A stretch of DNA of 64,000 nt from positions 734,232 to 798,231 of the forward strand of contig NKIU01000001.1 in assembly GCA_002256245.1 (NCBI GenBank), read 5' to 3'. Shown here in pieces: positions 10,471 to 20,663 of this stretch (position 1 is the first letter of the stretch; each line of letters starts with the position of its first letter). The notes under the pieces were generated by a model, which ran no database searches, was not told the DNA's origin, and saw only the letters and a list, made by a program, of their open reading frames with translations. A program made the translations under genes and the position numbers. Source of the DNA: Pseudorhodobacter sp. PARRP1 (GTDB lineage Bacteria; Pseudomonadota; Alphaproteobacteria; Rhodobacterales; Rhodobacteraceae).

Positions 10471-11247
10471 TCAGTCGATGCCTTCATCCGGTATCGCAAG
10501 CAGATTGCCACAGGCCTTGCAATGCACAGCATCGCGGTCGTGGCGCATCAAGCCGCAATGGGTGCACGCATATTCGACCTTGGTCGGGCGCAGCACCACT
10601 TGCACCAACCGCAAGAACAGCGACACCCCAAAGATCATAATGGCAATCGAGATCAGCTTGCCGGCCTGCCCCACCAGCGTCACGTCGCCAAAACCGGTCG
10701 TGGTCAGCGCCGCGATGGTGAAATAGGCGGCATCGACATAGTTGCGGATGTCAGGGTTTATGCCGCGCTGCTGTTCAAACACCAAGGCCGTGGTGAAAAA
10801 GATAAAACAAACCAGATTGAGGGCGGCTTTGATCGTCACCTCGCGGTCCCGGAAAAACTGGAAATCCCGGCGCAACTGCTTCAGGATCTGATGCGACTGC
10901 AACAGCCGCAGCATCCGAACCACCCGCAGAAACGCCATGCCCTCGCCCGTCAACGGCAAGATCAGCGAAATCACCACCAGCACATCTATCACATTGAAAA
11001 GGCGCAGCATCTCGCGCAGCGGGTGCTTGCTGATCCACAGCCGCGCTGCAAGGTCTGCCAAAATGATCACGCCAAACAGCGCGTCCACCAGCATGATAAA
11101 ACGGCCGTAATCAAAAAATGACGACGCAATCAGGAAAATGATCGTGGTCAGATCGAAGGCCAGCAACGTATAGCGAAACCGGACAGCAACCACGGAACGG
11201 CCAGAGTAAAGCTCTCTCAGTCGCGCCTTTGCCCGTAGCTCCGTCAT
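10471..11247 (-). CDS. voltage-gated-type potassium channel with C-terminal zinc ribbon
   Basis: The 258-residue protein has six hydrophobic segments. The S4-like segment FLRVVRMLRLL (107-117) carries spaced arginines. The pore ends in the selectivity filter TTTGFGD (182-188). After S6 come CxxC pairs at C228/C231 and C243/C246, a zinc-ribbon-like tail that the standard family lacks. It should conduct K+ across the inner membrane. I prefer the ATG at 11247, preceded by GGCGGGG, to the upstream TTG at 11271. It is convergent with gyrB and starts 26 nt after a tRNA gene on the same strand. Confidence 0.82.
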   Translation of the reverse strand: MTELRAKARLRELYSGRSVVAVRFRYTLLAFDLTTIIFLIASSFFDYGRFIMLVDALFGVIILADLAARLWISKHPLREMLRLFNVIDVLVVISLILPLTGEGMAFLRVVRMLRLLQSHQILKQLRRDFQFFRDREVTIKAALNLVCFIFFTTALVFEQQRGINPDIRNYVDAAYFTIAALTTTGFGDVTLVGQAGKLISIAIMIFGVSLFLRLVQVVLRPTKVEYACTHCGLMRHDRDAVHCKACGNLLAIPDEGID

Positions 11248-11273
11248 TGCCCCGCCGTGCTGCCTGTCCAATG

Positions 11274-11350
11274 TGGTGACCCCGGCGTGATTCGAACACG
11301 CGGCCTACGGTTTAGGAAACCGCCGCTCTATCCGGCTGAGCTACGGAGTC
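11274..11350 (-). tRNA. tRNA-Arg (anticodon CCT)
   Basis: The minus strand folds into a full cloverleaf. The acceptor pairs GACTCCG with CGGGGTC (one G-T pair). The D stem is GCTC/GAGC, the anticodon stem GCGGT/ACCGT with loop TTCCTAA, and the T arm GCGTG/CACGC with TTCGAAT. The loop gives anticodon CCT, reading AGG. The discriminator is A73 and the CCA tail (11276-11274) is encoded. Confidence 0.95.
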
Positions 11351-11359
11351 ACACGCTCT

Positions 11360-11388
11360 TACATGCGAAAAAACCGGGCCAGATGCAA
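11360..11388 (-). promoter_or_regulatory. possible promoter of tRNA-Arg
   Basis: On the minus strand TTGCAT (11388-11383) and CATGTA (11365-11360) are 17 nt apart, ending 9 nt before the tRNA 5' end. The -10 match is poor. Confidence 0.4.
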
Positions 11389-11432
11389 CAGGCTTGGCAG
11401 GGTGATCGGGCAGGTATTCAACCGGAAAATTA

Positions 11433-11465
11433 AGGGGGAGTGACTTTTGGCCCACCACTCCCCCT
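11433..11465. other. 10-bp perfect hairpin between tRNA-Arg and the GntR-like gene
   Basis: The arms AGGGGGAGTG (11433-11442) and CACTCCCCCT (11456-11465) are complementary across 13 nt. No gene ends here, so it is not an ordinary terminator. It lies upstream of both the leftward tRNA and the rightward regulator. Confidence 0.5.
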
Positions 11466-11526
11466 CGGGTTCGTCGCGTCCGGATTGAGAGCTTGCAGGA
11501 CACGCCGAATATCGCCAGCACGTATG

Positions 11527-11542
11527 CTGTTACCGCTAACAT
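11527..11542. promoter_or_regulatory. GntR-like operator upstream of the regulator gene
   Basis: The site CTGTTACCGCTAACAT has the symmetric halves TGTTA and TAACA around four bases. It differs from the E. coli GntR/IdnR-type operator ATGTTACCGGTAACAT at two positions. It lies about 80 bp before the LacI-family gene, whose sequence resembles E. coli GntR, so autoregulation is likely. Confidence 0.6.
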
Positions 11543-11620
11543 AGCCGAAGGCCAACCTCGAAACAAGCCATATCTTCGGGCGATCACAGCCAGCTTTGGC
11601 GGTGATCGCCGCACGAGGGC

Positions 11621-12709
11621 TTGGACATATGCGCAATAGGCGATAACAAGAATGAAACCCCATTGCAGGTTAGTCCCTTGAGCAAACCGCCGATCACCGA
11701 ACCACGCCGCACCCTGACCCTTCGCGATGTGTCCGAAGCGTCGGGCGTCAGCGAAATGACGGTCAGCCGGGTGCTGCGCCATCGCGGCGATGTGTCTGAC
11801 AGCACCCGTGAGCGGGTGTTGGAAGCCGCGCGCCGGTTGGGCTATGTGCCCAACAAGATCGCCGGGGCCCTGGCCAGCCAGCGGGTCAATCTGGTGGCGG
11901 TGATCATCCCTTCCTTGTCGAACATGGTGTTCCCCGAGGTGATGACCGGCATTTCCGACACACTGGAAGACACCGGCCTGCAACCCGTTGTGGGTGTTAC
12001 GAATTACTCGCCCGACCGCGAGGAATCGGTGCTGTATGAGATGCTGTCGTGGCGGCCCTCGGGCGTGATCATCGCGGGGTTGGAACATACCGAAGCCGCC
12101 CAAGCCATGCTGGCGCAGGCCGGGATTCCGATTGTCGAGATCATGGATATCGACGGCCATCCGGTTGACAGCGCGGTTGGTATCTCGCACCGCCGCGCGG
12201 GCCGTCAGATGGCCGAGGCGATCATCGCCGCGGGCTATCGCAACATCGCCTTTCTTGGCACGATGATGCCGCACGACCACCGCGCGCGCAAACGGCTGGA
12301 GGGGTTTGAGGAAGCGTTGGCGAAGGCGGGCCTATCGTTGGTGGACCGCGAGTTTTACTCGGGCGGCTCGGCCCTGCTGAAGGGGCGCGAGATGACCGAG
12401 GCCGTGCTAACCCGCAGCCCGCAGGTCGATTTCCTGTATTACTCCAATGACATGATCGGTGCGGGTGGGCTTTTGTATTGCCTGCACAAAGGCCTTGATG
12501 TGCCGGGGCAGATCGGTCTGGCGGGCTTTAACGGCGTCGAATTGCTGGACGGTTTGCCGCGCAAACTGGCGACAATGGACGCCTGCCGGTTGGAAATTGG
12601 CCGCGTTGCCGCCGAGATCATCGCCGGCAAACACGCCTCTGGCACCATCGGTGGCGAGGTGATCGAGTTGTTCCCGACGCTGCAAAAAGGCGACACGATC
12701 CGGGGATAA
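11621..12709 (+). CDS. LacI-family regulator, GntR (gluconate)-like
   Basis: The protein has a LacI-type helix-turn-helix (LTLRDVSEASGVSEMTVSRVLR, then the LGYVPNKIAGAL hinge region) and a periplasmic-binding-protein-like sensor domain. Stretches such as EMLSWRPSGVII and AGIPIVEIMD resemble E. coli GntR, the gluconate repressor, more than other LacI members. A GntR-like operator lies about 80 bp upstream. The start is uncertain: TTG at 11621 is the longest (GAGGG is too close), and TTG at 11663 or 11678 would also preserve the DNA-binding domain. No gluconate genes are adjacent, so the targets must lie elsewhere. Confidence 0.87.
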   Translation: MDICAIGDNKNETPLQVSPLSKPPITEPRRTLTLRDVSEASGVSEMTVSRVLRHRGDVSDSTRERVLEAARRLGYVPNKIAGALASQRVNLVAVIIPSLSNMVFPEVMTGISDTLEDTGLQPVVGVTNYSPDREESVLYEMLSWRPSGVIIAGLEHTEAAQAMLAQAGIPIVEIMDIDGHPVDSAVGISHRRAGRQMAEAIIAAGYRNIAFLGTMMPHDHRARKRLEGFEEALAKAGLSLVDREFYSGGSALLKGREMTEAVLTRSPQVDFLYYSNDMIGAGGLLYCLHKGLDVPGQIGLAGFNGVELLDGLPRKLATMDACRLEIGRVAAEIIAGKHASGTIGGEVIELFPTLQKGDTIRG

Positions 12710-12734
12710 GGCGGGCACTCATGTGCTGTTGCCA

Positions 12735-12930
12735 TGACAGGTGCCATCGCACCTGTCACCGCGCGCCGCCTGCTGCAAACCTCCGGTGGCCAAAGCCACC
12801 GGACAGCGCCTGCCCTGCCCATGGCAGGCGCTTCTCGCCCGCCAGGTCAGGCGCTGTCCTCTGCCATCTCGGCGGTAGCGATCCACATCAAGCGCCCAAC
12901 ATGGTCGGGGCCAATCCTCCACTGGAGGAT
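12735..12930. repeat. palindromic mosaic element, copy 1 (order A-B-C-D)
   Basis: Module A has arms TGACAGGTGC and GCACCTGTCA around loop CATC (12735-12758). B has CCGGTGGC and GCCACCGG around CAAA (12783-12802). C is a 55-bp core (12803-12857) with outer arms ACAGCGCCTG and CAGGCGCTGT. D has ATCCTCCA and TGGAGGAT (12914-12930). It fills the 313-bp gap between the GntR-like gene and the peroxidase gene; nothing else was seen there. Confidence 0.8.
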
Positions 12931-13022
12931 CGGCTATTCCCGCCCAAGCTTCATCCCGTGCCTATAACTGATCCATTCCCCGCCCCGCGACGTATCCCCT
13001 CTGAATCGCACCGGAGGCCCGC

Positions 13023-13586
13023 ATGAACCCGCACCACACGCCTGCCATTTTCACCGCTTTGGCCGCAGCCCTCTTCCTGTCGCAACCCGGAGCAATCCCG
13101 ATGGCCCAAGCCGCCGACGCAGCACCCAGCTTTACCTTCACCTCCATCGACGGCGGCAGCTATGACACCGCCCAGTGGCGCGGCAAGCCGGTGTTGGTGG
13201 TCAACACCGCCTCGATGTGCGGCTACACCCCGCAATACACCGATTTGCAGGCGCTTTCGGACCATTACGGCGACAAGGCCGTGGTGCTGGCGGTGCCCTC
13301 CGATGACTTCAACCAAGAACTCGCCTCGGATGCCGAGGTCAAGGAATTCTGCGAGTTGAACTACAGCCTGACCCTGCCGATGACCACCATCGCCCATGTC
13401 GCAAAGGGTCAGGTGGACCCGTTCTATGCATGGGTGAAAGACAGCCAAGGCTTTGTTCCGGGCTGGAATTTCAACAAGGTGCTGATCGGGCCGGATGGCC
13501 AGTTTGTCAAAGGTTGGGGGTCGAACGCCAAGCCGATGGGCGCGGTAAAAGACGCGATGGATGCTTTGCTGGCGGGTAAGTCGTAA
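13023..13586 (+). CDS. secreted glutathione peroxidase-family protein
   Basis: The 187-residue product has a hydrophobic N-terminus ending in AQA-AD, a likely signal peptide cleaved near residue 30. The glutathione peroxidase fold follows: NTASMCGYTPQY holds the peroxidatic C66, VPSDDFNQE holds Q98, and GWNFNKVL holds W148, the catalytic Cys-Gln-Trp set. C110 in KEFC sits where thioredoxin-dependent relatives keep a resolving Cys. It should reduce peroxides in the periplasm. The ATG at 13023 follows GGAGG. It is convergent with fadH with no gap, so the two messages may overlap. Confidence 0.85.
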   Translation: MNPHHTPAIFTALAAALFLSQPGAIPMAQAADAAPSFTFTSIDGGSYDTAQWRGKPVLVVNTASMCGYTPQYTDLQALSDHYGDKAVVLAVPSDDFNQELASDAEVKEFCELNYSLTLPMTTIAHVAKGQVDPFYAWVKDSQGFVPGWNFNKVLIGPDGQFVKGWGSNAKPMGAVKDAMDALLAGKS

Positions 13587-15650
<2,064 letters not shown>

Positions 15651-15740
15651 TCACGTGGGGTTGGTTGGAGGGGTGTTATAACCTGAAATCAGATCGTTAG
15701 AGCAGACATCCAGTTGCGCCGATTGCTTCGGGCGGGACAA

Positions 15741-15935
15741 GGCGCGGCATTGCCTCGGCCCCGCCTGCGTGGGCACATTGGGGTTGGACCGCCCATCACA
15801 CAAGACCGGGTAGGTCAGCGCCCGCCCCGGCGGGTGGAACACCCGCCCTGCGGGGGGCGGGCGTTGACCGCGGCCTTTGGGCCACGGCCACAGAGGCTGA
15901 GACGTGGGCGCGTGGCAGCGGCGATGGCCGCTCCC
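15741..15935. repeat. palindromic mosaic element, copy 2 (order D-C-B-A)
   Basis: D at about 15741-15760 is degenerate. C is a 55-bp core (15814-15868) with outer arms GTCAGCGCCC and GGGCGTTGAC. B has CCGCGGCC and GGCCACGG (15868-15887). A has GGCAGCGGC and GCCGCTCCC around GATG, the complement of CATC (15914-15935). It occupies the 443-bp gap upstream of fadH. The rest of the gap holds the single CCCCGG-type unit at 15980 and nothing else that I recognise. Confidence 0.75.
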
Positions 15936-15979
15936 ATGGGACAAGTTGGCGGATGACCGGGCGCGGTTTGCGTGACCAC

Positions 15980-16006
15980 GAGGCCCCGGATCAAGTCCGG
16001 GGCGGC
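15980..16006 (-). repeat. CCCCGGACTTGATCCGGGG unit, single
   Basis: One 27-bp unit, reading on the minus strand as GCCGCC followed by the CCCCGG hairpin and CCTC. Inverted pairs of the same unit lie at 26394-26459, 37606-37672 and 57170-57235; another single is at 28623-28649. Confidence 0.8.
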
Positions 16007-16030
16007 GGGGCGATGGGGGCAGCGCAGCGC

Positions 16031-16405
16031 TTACATGGTGGTTTCAAGGCAATGGCGGCGGAAGGCGCGTTTCAGCATGTCCAACTCGGCACGCAGAAGG
16101 TCAATCTCGGCGCGCACGTCGTCTTCCATCGCGACGCCGGTGATGACGGTGAAATGCGCCAGCGTCTGCCCGGTGCCGCGATTGCGGATCAGGAAGGTCT
16201 GCACGCCTTCACTCAGCAATTCGGCAGGGATCGGCACCTGCACCGCATATTCGCCCGCACGTTCGGCAATCGGCGAGACGGTAACGCCCGCAACCGGCTG
16301 TTCCAGATGCAGCACATCCAGCGCAGGCGCGCCGGAAACCCCGGTCAGCACGCCTTCCCAGACGCCGGCGCGGATGCGGGTTTTGGTAAGAATGGTGTCA
16401 GACAT
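16031..16405 (-). CDS. conserved hypothetical protein
   Basis: This 124-residue acidic protein has no motif I recognise. A beta-rich body (about 10-85; ARVTVSP-like strands, GEYAVQVPIPAELLSEGVQTFLIRN) is followed by a C-terminal helix of heptad character (DDVRAEIDLLRAELDMLKRAFRRHC), a probable short coiled coil. The ATG at 16405 is preceded by GAGG; a TTG one codon earlier is possible. It lies 58 nt after the stop of the next upstream gene on the same strand, so the two probably form an operon of Rhodobacterales-type conserved genes. Function unknown. Confidence 0.7.
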   Translation of the reverse strand: MSDTILTKTRIRAGVWEGVLTGVSGAPALDVLHLEQPVAGVTVSPIAERAGEYAVQVPIPAELLSEGVQTFLIRNRGTGQTLAHFTVITGVAMEDDVRAEIDLLRAELDMLKRAFRRHCLETTM

Positions 16406-16416
16406 CAAAACCTCGG

Positions 16417-16484
16417 AGTTCGGCGCGGGTCATAGTTCGGCACAGGACATAGTTCGGCACGGCTTAAAGTTCAGCACGGGGGCG
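16417..16484. repeat. 17-bp tandem repeat, four units, across a stop codon
   Basis: Four consecutive 17-bp units begin AGTTCGGC or AGTTCAGC (16417, 16434, 16451, 16468). They run from inside the last codons of the 16464-17306 gene, through its stop codon, to just before the ribosome-binding site of the following gene. Confidence 0.85.
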
Positions 16485-17306
16485 GCGCGAGAAGGTCACA
16501 TCGCGCAGGATAATCTGGTTCATTTCCGGGCCTTCGAAGATCAGATCAACCCACAGCTTTTCCACCCGCTTTTCGTTGATCTTTGAATAGGCAAGGTCGA
16601 ATTCCACCATCACCTCTTCTTCATTCAGCGGCAACTCGCGCACGATCTGTTCGATGTTCGGCCCATGCTTGATGTTCAGCCGCGCGAAGATTTCCAGCGG
16701 CTTTTCCATCTCGACGATCACATCCATACGGATGATGTGGTTCTGCTTCAGCCCACGCGCGGCGTCTTCGGGCAGATCGACCACCAACGACAGGAACGAT
16801 CCGTCAAAGCGGAACACGTCCATCCGAAAGCCAAACGGGGCGATATCGGCCTCACGCGTGTTGCGGATCTGGCGAACGGTCAGCTCTGATCGGCGGCAAT
16901 CGTGAAAAATCGTGGCACCGTCATAGACCGGGGCCTTGCTGGGAACAGATGCAAACCCCGGCACCGGGATCGAGCCCTTCCACAACTCGGGCCGCCACGC
17001 CCAATCGGTGCCAAGCGGTTTGCGGATGATGTTTGATCCGATCACCGGCAAGGCAAGCCGGTGGTCGGCTTCGTGTATCACACGGTCAAGATTGCGGCGC
17101 AGCGCGCGGGCACGGGCGCGTAAAGACCGCAGGCCATCCAGATCGGTGGCGGGGGCCGCATCGGCAGCCTCACCCCAGCGGCGCAGCGCGCGCTTGTTCA
17201 ACAGCCGATCGACCAACCCTGACATTCGCCCCCCGCCTGATATTCGCCCCCCGCCTGACATTACCCCTGCCATCGAACCTTTCCGCATTTTCCCCTGAGG
17301 GTGCAT
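16464..17306 (-). CDS. conserved hypothetical protein (DUF6478-like)
   Basis: The translation of up to 280 residues resembles a Rhodobacterales-restricted family that I recall as DUF6478; the assignment is from memory. An N-terminal helical stretch with RSLRARARALRRNLDRVIHEAD is followed by a beta-rich part with PVPGFASVPSKAPVYDGATIFHDC and acidic strands. No catalytic motif or signal peptide is evident. The start is uncertain because the first 30 residues contain imperfect SGGGR repeats encoded by 18-bp direct repeats (17221-17256); MSGLVDRLL may be the real start. The 3' end runs into a 17-bp tandem repeat. Confidence 0.75.
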   Translation of the reverse strand: MHPQGKMRKGSMAGVMSGGGRISGGGRMSGLVDRLLNKRALRRWGEAADAAPATDLDGLRSLRARARALRRNLDRVIHEADHRLALPVIGSNIIRKPLGTDWAWRPELWKGSIPVPGFASVPSKAPVYDGATIFHDCRRSELTVRQIRNTREADIAPFGFRMDVFRFDGSFLSLVVDLPEDAARGLKQNHIIRMDVIVEMEKPLEIFARLNIKHGPNIEQIVRELPLNEEEVMVEFDLAYSKINEKRVEKLWVDLIFEGPEMNQIILRDVTFSRRPRAEL

Positions 17307-17424
17307 TGTTGAATATATGGAAACTATGCGGTTATCGCTGCAAAATTCTTAATACTCCACCCCAAAGCACCGCGATTTGCGAAGAACTGTCTTGAATGGC
17401 GCACGGGGCGTCGGGCCGGGGTGA

Positions 17425-18006
17425 TCAGGCGGCAGGTTTGTTGGCGGCCCGCAGCGCGTCCAGCGTCTGTTCGACAATCTTGCGGCCCTCGGCAGGATCA
17501 AGCCGGATATCATCGGTGCCGGTGGCCGACACGGTGACAAGGCGGCCCTTCACACCGATCACCGCGCGCCAGTATTCGCCGACATTGCGGTCTTGCAGAT
17601 GCAGCAGAAAGGCATCGCCCGACCCCAAAGCCGCGATGATCTTCACATCGCCCGCCCGGCCCGAGCGTGACAGCATGGCCAGCCCCTGATTCGATGCAAA
17701 GAACGCCGCCAGCGCCGGGCCGCCCGCCGTCATCACCCCGGCCGAGCCACCTTGGCCGATGGATACCGTGATCAGCGCCGGGGTAGCCTTCATCGCATCC
17801 GAACAGCGCCCCATCAGGAACACTGCACTGTCACGGCTTTCCCGGCTGGCCTTGCCGTCAATGCAATAGCCCGCAGGCACGCCGATCTGCAACGCGCCCC
17901 CCAACACCGGTGCCGCGCGGGATGAGGTCATCCCACCCCCAACCTGACAACTGGCCAGCGTCAAAACGATGGCAAAAGCGGCAGAAAGGCGCGAGAGGGT
18001 CGGCAT
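17425..18006 (-). CDS. putative lipoprotein
   Basis: The 193-residue product begins MPTLSRLSAAFAIVLTLASC: a basic start, a hydrophobic stretch and a lipobox with C20, so it should be lipid-anchored and exported. The mature part, with two further cysteines (GYCIDG, MGRCSD), recalls small secreted Rhodobacterales proteins of unknown role. I chose the ATG at 18006 because GGAG lies about 10 nt before it and only this start gives a lipobox at the N-terminus; the ORF extends upstream without a ribosome-binding site. It is divergent from a LacI-family gene, whose product might control it. Confidence 0.75.
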   Translation of the reverse strand: MPTLSRLSAAFAIVLTLASCQVGGGMTSSRAAPVLGGALQIGVPAGYCIDGKASRESRDSAVFLMGRCSDAMKATPALITVSIGQGGSAGVMTAGGPALAAFFASNQGLAMLSRSGRAGDVKIIAALGSGDAFLLHLQDRNVGEYWRAVIGVKGRLVTVSATGTDDIRLDPAEGRKIVEQTLDALRAANKPAA

Positions 18007-18133
18007 CGGCTTCAAGCTCCGGTCTGGCAGCGTGGCGGGTGGCCCAAGCGATACGGCGGCGATGGCTTTGACACAAGCCGGATATCGGACTAGCACGGAA
18101 TGACATCTTGGCCACCGGGACCACACGCGGCGT

Positions 18134-19123
18134 ATGACCAGTATTCGCGACATTGCCAAACAGGCCGGTGCCTCGGTCACCACCGTGTCGCGGGTGATCA
18201 ACAACAGCGGTTACGTCAGTGCCGAAACGCGGTTCCGGGTTGAACAGGCGATTGCCGATCTGGCCTATACCCCCAGCGCCAGCGCGCGGCGGATGCGCAG
18301 CGGCAACAGCCGGATGGTGGGCGTGGTGTTACCCGCGCTCGACGTGCCGTTCTTCGGCATTCTGGCGCATGTGATCGAGCGCGAATTGTTCCGGCGTGGC
18401 TTGCAGGCGCTGATCTGCTGCACCGATGAAAGTTCCGATCAAGAGGCGCAATATATCTCGATGCTGTTGTCGCAGCAGGTCGATGGCGTGCTGGCGGCCA
18501 GCGTGCTGGAGGACAGCGCGCAGTATCAGCGGCTGGTCGATGCGGGCGTGCCGATTGTGGCGATTGACCGCGCCCTGCCGGGATTGTCGGTAAAGCGGGT
18601 GGCCGCAGACCACCTTTTGGGCGGGCGGATGATGGCCGAGCATCTGCTGGGCCTTGGCCACCGCAGCTTTGCGGTGATCGGCGCGCCACAGCACAGCCCG
18701 CCAGTGCAGGCCCGCGTGCAAGGCGCCGTGCAACGCTTGGCCGAGGCAGGTTTCGGCGCGCAGGTGGTGCTGGGCCCCGCGCATGATTTCGACGCCTGTC
18801 GCGCGCTGGCGGCGTCGATCTTAACCGCCGCAAATCCCCCCACCGCGCTGATCGGCACCACGGATATCGCCGCCATCGGTGCCGTTCATGCGGCGATTGG
18901 CGCAGGACTGCGGGTGCCGGGCGATATCTCGGTGATCGGTTTCGATGACCTGCCGGAATCGCGTTATGTCTTGCCCGCCCTCACCACCATCGCCCAACCC
19001 CTGCGCGAGATCGGGGTGCAGGCGGTGGCACAACTGGTGGCGCGGATGGCAGGGGAAGAAATCACCCTGCCGGACTTGCCGCTGCGCTTGGTGCTGCGCG
19101 ATACCACCGCCCCGCCGCGGTAG
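18134..19123 (+). CDS. LacI-family transcriptional regulator
   Basis: The 329-residue protein begins with a LacI helix-turn-helix (MTSIRDIAKQAGASVTTVSR) and hinge (SASARRMRSGNSRMVGVV). A ligand-binding domain of the ribose-binding fold follows, with VIGFDDLPESRYVLPALTTIAQP, typical of sugar-responsive members. The effector is not predictable. Nothing that looks like its usual partner genes (sugar transport or metabolism) adjoins it: a lipoprotein gene is divergent, and downstream lie a mosaic element and then the urease operon. I saw no clear palindromic operator in the 127-bp intergenic region. Confidence 0.88.
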   Translation: MTSIRDIAKQAGASVTTVSRVINNSGYVSAETRFRVEQAIADLAYTPSASARRMRSGNSRMVGVVLPALDVPFFGILAHVIERELFRRGLQALICCTDESSDQEAQYISMLLSQQVDGVLAASVLEDSAQYQRLVDAGVPIVAIDRALPGLSVKRVAADHLLGGRMMAEHLLGLGHRSFAVIGAPQHSPPVQARVQGAVQRLAEAGFGAQVVLGPAHDFDACRALAASILTAANPPTALIGTTDIAAIGAVHAAIGAGLRVPGDISVIGFDDLPESRYVLPALTTIAQPLREIGVQAVAQLVARMAGEEITLPDLPLRLVLRDTTAPPR

Positions 19124-19129
19124 CAATTT

Positions 19130-19325
19130 GGCGAAGGCCATCGCCTTCGCCATGCGATGCAGATGCCGCTGAAACTGCCGGGCCTCCAAGGCCCGGCCAG
19201 CGCCCGACCCGCCCTCGGCGGGCGCTTCTCGCCCGCCGGGTCGGACGCTGGCCTTCCTGTGTGATTGCTGAACCGACTACAGGGGCAAACCGCTCACGCG
19301 CGCGGGGAAACGCAATGCGTTTCCC
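19130..19325. repeat. palindromic mosaic element, copy 3 (order A-B-C-D)
   Basis: A has GGCGAAGGC and GCCTTCGCC around CATC (19130-19151). B has CCGGGCC and GGCCCGG around TCCAA (19178-19196). C is the 55-bp core (19197-19251) with outer ends CCAGCG and CGCTGG. D has GGGAAACGCA and TGCGTTTCCC (19305-19325). It lies 7 nt after the LacI gene. The remaining 200 bp up to ureD hold no gene; TATAAT at about 19400 could be a -10 box, but no -35 partner was found. Confidence 0.85.
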
Positions 19326-19526
19326 GTCTCCGCCCGGCGCAGACGGCCACGAAGGCTGTGAATGTCGATCCAGCTCCACGCCTTTAGCGTTCCGCATATA
19401 ATTTGTGCGCTTCGCCGCTATTTCAGGCGGCAACCCGCGCCGCTGTGCCGATTTCCGCGCCATTCTTCGGCTGCACATTTTCGCCCTCGCCGCGTGGTGC
19501 TGTAGTCGCGGGCAAGGAGTCCCGTG

Positions 19527-20342
19527 ATGCTGGCCACCCCCGCCACCCCGATGCAGCGCAGCCAAGGTGCTGCTTTTGCCAGCTTTCGCTGTCTGGATGG
19601 CCGTGCGCGGCTGGCTGATCTGGCGCAGCAAGGCTCGGCCAAGGCGATGCTGCCGCGCGTTTCAGGCGTGCCAGAGGTGGTGTTTCTGAACACCTCGGGC
19701 GGGCTGACCGATGGCGATAACCTGTCCTATCGGCTGGAGTTGGGCGCAGACTGCCGCGTCACCGCCACCACGCAAACGGCCGAGCGGGTCTATGCCAGCC
19801 GGGGTGCGCCCGCGCGGGCAAAGGTGCAGGCCAGCGTGGGTGCAGGCGCACATCTGGATTGGCTGCCGCAAGAGACTATCCTGTTTCAATCCAGCCACTT
19901 GGCGCGCGATACCCAGGTTGATCTGGCACCCGGCGCAAGCTGCCTTTTGTCTGAAACCGTGGTTCTGGGGCGTCATGCGATGGGCGAAACCCTGACCGAT
20001 GCAAGGCTGACCGATGCGCGCATGGTGCGGCGCGGCGGCGTTCCGGTTTGGGCCAGCACGCTGCGCATTGATGCCAGCGTGCTGGCCGATGCCTCTGCCG
20101 CCCTGCTGGGGCAGGCGCGCGGTTTTGCGGTGATCGCACTGATGGCCCAAGGCGCGGAAGACGCCGTGGCCCGCCTGCGCGCCGTGCTGACCCATGCGGG
20201 CTGCCACTCCGCCGCCTCGGGCTGGGATGGCAAATGTATTGCCCGGATCACGGCCCGCGATGGCTGGCCGCTCAAACAACAAATGGCGCTGGCGCTGGCG
20301 GCTTTGCGGGCTGGCCCGCTGCCCCGCGTCTGGCAGATGTAG
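19527..20342 (+). CDS. ureD: urease accessory protein UreD
   Basis: This 271-residue protein has the UreD pattern: FLNTSGGLTDGDNL near residue 53, QTAERVYAS near 87 and DWLPQETILFQ near 111. UreD (UreH) binds apo-urease and, with UreF and UreG, guides nickel insertion. I chose the ATG at 19527, 9 nt after AGGAG; the GTG one codon earlier is possible. It is the first gene of a nine-gene operon, with ureA beginning 9 nt after its stop. Confidence 0.93.
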   Translation: MLATPATPMQRSQGAAFASFRCLDGRARLADLAQQGSAKAMLPRVSGVPEVVFLNTSGGLTDGDNLSYRLELGADCRVTATTQTAERVYASRGAPARAKVQASVGAGAHLDWLPQETILFQSSHLARDTQVDLAPGASCLLSETVVLGRHAMGETLTDARLTDARMVRRGGVPVWASTLRIDASVLADASAALLGQARGFAVIALMAQGAEDAVARLRAVLTHAGCHSAASGWDGKCIARITARDGWPLKQQMALALAALRAGPLPRVWQM

Positions 20343-20351
20343 GAGGCTGCG

Positions 20352-20654
20352 ATGAACCTGACCCCGCGAGAGCGTGAGAAACTGCTGATCTCGGTCGCCG
20401 CCATGGTCGCTAGGGGCCGTCTGGCGCGTGGCGTCAAGCTGAACCACCCCGAAGCCGTGGCGCTGATCACCGATTTCGTGGTTGAAGGCGCGCGCGATGG
20501 CCGCACCGTGGCCGATCTGATGCAGGCAGGCGCGCATGTGATCACTGCCGATCAATGCATGGATGGCATCCCCTCGATGATCCATTCGGTGCAGGTCGAG
20601 GCAACCTTTCCCGACGGGACAAAGCTTGTCACCGTCCACCACCCCATTCGCTAA
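20352..20654 (+). CDS. ureA: urease gamma subunit
   Basis: At 100 residues this is the usual size for UreA. It begins [13 protein letters not shown] and contains [10 protein letters not shown] and the conserved end TVHHPIR. With UreB and UreC it forms the nickel enzyme that splits urea into ammonia and carbamate. An AGGAGG motif precedes the ATG. The ureA-ureB-ureC order is interrupted by ureJ, placed between ureA and ureB. Confidence 0.96.
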   Translation: MNLTPREREKLLISVAAMVARGRLARGVKLNHPEAVALITDFVVEGARDGRTVADLMQAGAHVITADQCMDGIPSMIHSVQVEATFPDGTKLVTVHHPIR

Positions 20655-20663
20655 GTGGCTGAT

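Noticed and set aside
10426-11121. Open frames on the plus strand opposite the K+ channel
   Set aside because: They are long only because of GC-rich codon use on the other strand. Their translations are Gln/His/Arg-rich with no family motif, while the minus strand encodes a clear channel.
16417-16484. Tandem repeats as an integration site or iterons
   Set aside because: No integrase, tRNA or replication gene adjoins them; four short units overlapping a stop codon fit slippage better.
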